A stretch of DNA of 64,000 bases, taken from assembly GCA_946902985.2 (NCBI GenBank), contig OX336395.1:17276708-17340707 (forward strand), given 5' to 3'. This document shows, in pieces, positions 58,001 through 64,000 of the stretch (within the stretch, counting starts at the first letter, position 1; each line of letters begins with the position of its first letter). The notes below the pieces were generated by a model. The model did no database searches. It saw only the letters and a program-made list of their open reading frames with translations, and was not told where the DNA came from. The DNA comes from Meconema thalassinum (Eukaryota; Arthropoda; Insecta; Orthoptera; Tettigoniidae). A program made the position numbers and the translations under genes.

Positions 58001-61000
58001 CAATCTTCAATAAACCTAGTTTACAATCGAGGCATTCCAATATGATATCATAGCCGCTTGTCTGTAATAAACAGTCAGCGTGTTCAGACAGCATTCTTCA
58101 ATGAACCTAGTTTACAATCACGGCATTCCAGTATGATATCATAACGCTTGTCTGTAATAAATAGTGAGTTAGCGTGTTCAGACAGCAATCTTCAATGAAC
58201 CTAGTTTACAATCCAGGCATTCCAGTATGATATCATAACCGCTTGTCTGTAATAAACAGTGAGTCAGCGTGTTCAGACAGCAATCTTCAATGAACCTAGT
58301 TTACAATCCAGGCATTCAAGTATGATATCATTACCGTTTGTCTGTAATAAACAGTAAGTTAGCGTGTTCAGACAGCAATCTTCAATGAACCTAGTTTACA
58401 ATCCAGGCATTCCAGTATGATATCATAACCGCTTGTCTGTAATAAACAGTGAGTTAGCGTGTTCAGACAGCAATCTTAAATGAACCTAGTTTACAATCCC
58501 GGATTTCCAGTATGATATCATAAGGCTTGTCTGTAATAAACAGTGAGTTAGTGTGTTCAGACAGCAATCTTCAATGAACCTAGTTTACAATCCAGGCATT
58601 CCAGTATGATATCATAACCGCTTGTCTGTAATAAACAGTCAGTCAGCGTGTTCAGACAGCAATCTTCAATAAACCTAGTTTACAATCGAGGCATTCCAAT
58701 ATGATATCATAGCCGCTTGTCTGTAATAAACAGTCAGCGTGTTCAGACAGCATTCTTCAATGAACCTAGTTTACAATCGCGGCATTCCAGTATGATATCA
58801 TAACGCTTGTCTGTAATAAATAGTGAGTTAGCGTGTTCAGACAGCAATCTTCAATGAACCTAGTTTAAAATCCAGGCATTCCAGTATGATATCATAACGC
58901 TTGTCTGTAATAAACAGTGACTCAGCGTGTTCAGACAGCAATCTTCAATGAACCTAGTTTAAAATCCAGGCATTCCAGTATGATATCATAACGCTTGTCT
59001 GTAATAAACAGTGAGTCAGCGTGTTCAGACAGCAATCTTCAATGAACCTAGTTTACAATCCAGGCATTCCAGTATGATATCATAACCGCTCGTCTGTAAT
59101 AAACAGTGAGTCAGCGAGTTCAGACACCAATCTTCAATGAACCTAGTTTACAATCCAGGCATTCCAGTATGATATCATAACGCTTGTCTGTAATAAACAG
59201 TGAGTTAGGGTGTTCAGACAGCAATCTTCAATGAACCTGGTTTACAATCCAGGCATTCCAGAAAGATATCATAACCGCTTGTCTGTAATAAACAGTGAGT
59301 CAGCGTGTTCAGACAGCAATCTTCAATGAACCTAGTTTACAATCCAGGAATTCCAGTATGATATCATAACGCTTGTCTGTAATAAACAGTGAGTTAGCGT
59401 GTTCAGACAGCAATCTTCAATGAACCTAGTTTACAATCCAGGCATTCCAGTATGATATCATAAACGCTTGTCTGTAATAAACAGTGAGTCAGCGTGTTCA
59501 GACAGCAATCATCAATGAACCTAGTTTACAATCCAGGCATTCAAGTATGATATCATAACCGCTTGTCTGTAATAAACAGTGAGTTAGCGTGTTCCGACAG
59601 CAATCTTCAATGAACCTAGTTTACAATCCAGGCATTCCAGTATGATATCATAACGCTTGTCTGTAATAAACAGTGAGTCAGCGTGTTCAGACAGCAATCT
59701 TCAATGAACCTAGTTTACAATCCAGGCATCCCAGTATGATATCATAACGCTTGTCTGTAATAAACAGTGAGTTAACGTGTTCAGACAGCAATCTTCAATG
59801 AACCTAGTTTACTATCCAGGCATTCCAGTATGATATCATAACGCTTGTCTGTAATAAACAGTGAGTCAGCGTGTTCAGACAGCAATCTTCAATGAACCTA
59901 GTTTACAATCCAGGCATTCCAGTATGATATCATAACGCTTGTCTGTAATAAACAGTGAGTCAGCGTGTTCAGACAGCAATCTTCAATGAACCTAGTTTAC
60001 AATCCAGGCATTCCAGTATGATATCATAACCGCTTGTCTGTAATAAACAGTGAGTCAGCGAGTTCAGACACCAATCTTCAATGAACCTAGTTTACAATCC
60101 AGGCATTCCAGTATGATATCATAACGCTTGTCTGTAATAAACAGTGAGTTAGGGTGTTCAGACAGCAATCTTCAATGAACCTGGTTTACAATCCAGGCAT
60201 TCCAGAAAGATATCATAACCGCTTGTCTGTAATAAACAGTGAGTCAGCGTGTTCAGACAGCAATCTTCAATGAACCTAGTTTACAATCCAGGAATTCCAG
60301 TATGATATCATAACGCTTGTCTGTAATAAACAGTGAGTTAGCGTGTTCAGACAGCAATCTTCAATGAACCTAGTTTACAATCCAGGCATTCCAGTATGAT
60401 ATCATAAACGCTTGTCTGTAATAAACAGTGAGTCAGCGTGTTCAGACAGCAATCTTCAATGAACCTAGTTTACAATCCAGGCACTCCAGTATGATATCAT
60501 AACCGCTTGTCTGTAATAAACAGTGAGTTAGCGTGTTCCGACAGCAATCTTCAATGAACCTAGTTTACAATCCAGGCATTCCAGTATGATATCATAACGC
60601 TTGTCTGTAATAAACAGTGAGTCAGCGTGTTCAGACAGCAATCTTCAATGAACCTAGTTTACAATCCAGGCATTCCAGTATGATATCATAACGCTTGTCT
60701 GTAATAAACAGTGAGTTAACGTGTTCAGACAGCAATCTTCAATGAACCTAGTTTACAATCCAGGCATTCCAGCATGATATCATTACCGCTTGTCTGTAAT
60801 AGTCAGCGTGTTCAGACAGTAATCTTCAATGAACTTAGTTTACAATCCAGGCATTCAAGTATGATATCATAACCGCTTGTCTGTAATAAACAGTGAGTTA
60901 GCGTGTACAGACAGTAATCTTCAATGAACCTAGTTTACAATCGAGGCATTCCAGTATGATATCATAACCGCTTGTCTGTAATAAACAGTCAGTCAGCGTG

Positions 61001-64000
61001 TTCAGACAGCAATCTTCAATAAACCTAGTTTACAATCGAGGCATTCCAATATGATATCATAGCCGCTTGTCTGTAATAAACAGTCAGCGTGTTCAGACAG
61101 CATTCTTCAATGAACCTAGTTTACAATCGCGGCATTCCAGTATGATATCATAACGCTTGTCTGTAATAAATAGTGAGTTAGCGTGTTCAGACAGCAATCT
61201 TCAATGAACCTAGTTTACAATCCAGGCATTCCAGTATGATATCATAACCGCTTGTCTGTAATAAACAGTGAGTCAGCGTGTTCAGACACCAATCTTCAAT
61301 GAACCTAGTTTACAATCCAGGCATTCCAGTATGATATCATAACGCTTGTCTGTAATAAACAGTGAGTTAGGGTGTTCAGACAGCAATCTTCAATGAACCT
61401 GGTTTACAATCCAGGCATTCCAGAAAGATATCATAACCGCTTGTCTGTAATAAACAGTGAGTCAGCGTGTTCAGACAGCAATCTTCAATGAACCTAGTTT
61501 ACAATCCAGGAATTCCAGTATGATATCATAACGCTTGTCTGTAATAAACAGTGAGTTAGCGTGTTCAGACAGCAATCTTCAATGAACCTAGTTTACAATC
61601 CAGGCATTCCAGTATGATATCATAAACGCTTGTCTGTAATAAACAGTGAGTCAGCGTGTTCAGACAGCAATCTTCAATGAACCTAGTTTACAATCTAGGC
61701 ATTCAAGTATGATATCATAACCGCTTGTCTGTAATAAACAGTGAGTTAGCGTGTTCCGACAGCAATCTTCAATGAACCTAGTTTACAATCCAGGCATTCC
61801 AGTATGATATCATAACGCTTGTCTGTAATAAACAATGAGTCAGCGTGTTCAGACAGCAATCTTCAATGAACCTAGTTTACAATCCAGGCATTCCAGTATG
61901 ATATCATAACGCTTGTGTGTAATAAACAGTGAGTTAACGTGTTCAGACAGCAATCTTCAATGAACCTAGTTTACAATCCAGGCATTCCAGCATGATATCA
62001 TTACCGCTTGTCTGTAATAGTCAGCGTGTTCAGACAGTAATCTTCAATGAACTTAGTTTACAATCCAGGCATTCATGTATGATATCATAACCGCTTGTCT
62101 GTAATAAACAGTGAGTTAGCGTGTACAGACAGTAATCTTCAATGAACCTAGTTTACAATCGAGGCATTCCAGTATGATATCATAACCGCTTGTCTGTAAT
62201 AAACAGTCAGTCAGCGTGTTCAGACAGCAATCTTCAATAAACCTAGTTTACAATCGAGGCATTCCAATATGATATCATAGCCGCTTGTCTGTAATAAACA
62301 GTCAGCGTGTTCAGACAGCATTCTTCAATGAACCTAGTTTACAATCACGGCATTCCAGTATGATATCATAACGCTTGTCTGTAATAAATAGTGAGTTAGC
62401 GTGTTCAGACAGCAATCTTCAATGAACCTAGTTTACAATCCAGGCATTCCAGTATGATATCATAACCGCTTGTCTGTAATAAACAGTGAGTCAGCGTGTT
62501 CAGACAGCAATCTTCAATGAACCTAGTTTACAATCCAGGCATTCAAGTATGATATCATAACCGTTTGTCTGTAATAAACAGTAAGTTAGCGTGTTCAGAC
62601 AGCAATCTTCAATGAACCTAGTTTACAATCCAGGCATTCCAGTATGATATCATAACCGCTTGTCTGTAATAAACAGTGAGTTAGCGTGTTCAGACAGCAA
62701 TCTTAAATGAACCTAGTTTACAATCCAGGATTTCCAGTATGATATCATAAGGCTTGTCTGTAATAAACAGTGAGTTAGTGTGTTCAGACAGCAATCTTCA
62801 ATGAACCTAGTTTACAATCCAGGCATTCCAGTATGATATCATAACCGCTTGTCTGTAGTAAACAGTGAGTTAGCGTGTTCAGACAGCAATCTTCAATGAA
62901 CCTAGTTTAAAATCCAGGCATTCCAGTATGATATCATAACGCTTCTCTGTAATAAACAGTGAGTTAGCGTGTTCAGACAGCAATCTTCAATGAACCTAGT
63001 TTAAAATCCAGGCATTCCAGTATGATATCATAACGCTTGTCTGTAATAAACAGTGAGTCAGCGTGTTCAGACAGCAATCTTCAATGAACCTAGTTTACAA
63101 TCCAGGCATTCCAGTATGATATCATAACCGCTTGTCTGTAATAAACAGTGAGTCAGCGAGTTCAGACACCAATCTTCAATGAACCTAGTTTACAATCCAG
63201 GCATTCCAGTATGATATCATAACGCTTGTCTGTAATAAGCAGTGAGTTAGGGTGTTCAGACAGCAATCTTCAATGAACCTGGTTTACAATCCAGGCATTC
63301 CAGAAAGATATCATAACCGCTTGTCTGTAATAAACAGTGAGTCAGCGTGTTCAGACAGCAATCTTCAATGAACCTAGTTTACAATCCAGGAATTCCAGTA
63401 TGATATCTTAACGCTTGTCTGTAATAAACAGTGAGTTAGCGTGTTCAGACAGCAATCTTCAATGAACCTAGTTTACAATCCAGGCATTCCAGTATGATAT
63501 CATAAACGCTTGTCTGTAATAAACAGTGAGTCAGCGTGTTCAGACAGCAATCTTCAATGAACCTAGTTTACAATCCAGGCATTCCAGTATGATATCATAA
63601 CCGCTTGTCTGTAATAAACAGTGAGTTAGCGTGTTCCGACAGCAATCTTCAATGAACCTAGTTTACAATCCAGGCATTCCAGTATGATATCATAACGCTT
63701 GTCTGTAATAAACAGTGAGTCAGCGTGTTCAGACAGCAATCTTCAATTAACCTAGTTTACAATCCAGGCATTCCAGTATGATATCATAACGCTTGTCTGT
63801 AATAAACAGTGAGTTAACGTGTTCAGACAGCAATCTTCAATGAACCTAGTTTACAATCCAGGCATTCCAGCATGATATCATTACCGCTTGTCTGTAATAG
63901 TCAGCGTGTTCAGACAGTAATCTTCAATGAACTTAGTTTACAATCCAGGCATTCAAGTATGATATCATAACCGCTTGTCTGTAATAAACAGTGAGTTAGC
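55062..64000. repeat. 94-bp satellite with higher-order structure (continues past window)
   Basis: About 95 head-to-tail copies of a 94-95-bp unit that contains aataaacagtgagtcagcgt, tcttcaatgaacctagttta and catt ccagtatgatatcat. Common variants are gagtta/gagtca, aacgc/aaccgc/aaacgc and caatccaggc/caatcgaggc. Some units lack about 13 bp (taatagtcagcg). Marker variants recur exactly 1,218 bp and 4,227 bp apart, showing nested higher-order units. The leftmost copies are uniform, without the rarer markers. No gene is inside. Centromeric or heterochromatic location is plausible but not shown. Confidence 0.96.

Noticed and set aside
1..64000. Telomeric repeats (TTAGG-type) or rRNA genes
   Set aside because: Looked for and not seen anywhere in the window.

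Overview
The window looks like repeat-dense intergenic DNA from a large arthropod genome, most likely an insect. There is no bacterial-type gene organisation. It holds several non-LTR retrotransposons, a Tc1-like DNA transposon, an LTR retrotransposon, tRNA-derived repeats, five tandem-repeat fields and one C2H2 zinc-finger coding block. A polyneopteran (cockroach, stick insect, cricket or locust) is only a guess, based on remembered repeat styles. Everything here was read by eye; no search or fold was run.

Layout: 1-2630 is the end of a 67-bp satellite. 2631-11675 is a mosaic of decayed repeats: a tRNA-like fragment, a dead LINE at 4306-5715 carrying a short SINE-like insert, and pieces of a repeat family that returns at 52.6-54.2 kb. 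11676-12906 is a 44-bp satellite. 13.0-13.25 kb holds a tRNA-like SINE head. 13.9-19.0 kb is an L1/Tx1-like LINE on the minus strand, nearly full length but broken by three in-frame stops and two frameshifts. 19.7-20.4 kb is a mariner-like transposase relic. 21433-22897 is a complete Tc1-like transposon with an intact DDE transposase. 23.4-26.7 kb is an RTE-type LINE with an intact reverse transcriptase and a broken endonuclease.

29533-40734 is the most striking element. It is an LTR retrotransposon with about 3.95-kb LTRs (under 1% different by eye), TG...CA ends and a candidate GTAC target duplication. Its only coding capacity is a long coiled-coil Gag and it has no pol, so it looks like a recently inserted gag-only element that borrows its replication enzymes. 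Right after it, 40922-42100 encodes a 13-finger C2H2 array whose downstream continuation is decayed and split by a 1.7-kb insertion.

45.87-47.1 kb is a 5'-truncated LINE. 47.3-52.39 kb is a satellite of 50/63-bp monomers, each carrying a perfect pol III A-box on the minus strand, so it seems to be an amplified SINE head. 52.6-54.2 kb has 293-bp tandem units. From 55062 to the window end is a 94-bp satellite with a clear 4,227-bp higher-order period and an internal 1,218-bp period.

Tandem arrays cover roughly 19 kb (about 30%). The likely intact protein-coding units are the Tc1 transposase, the Gag, the RTE reverse-transcriptase portion and the zinc-finger block.
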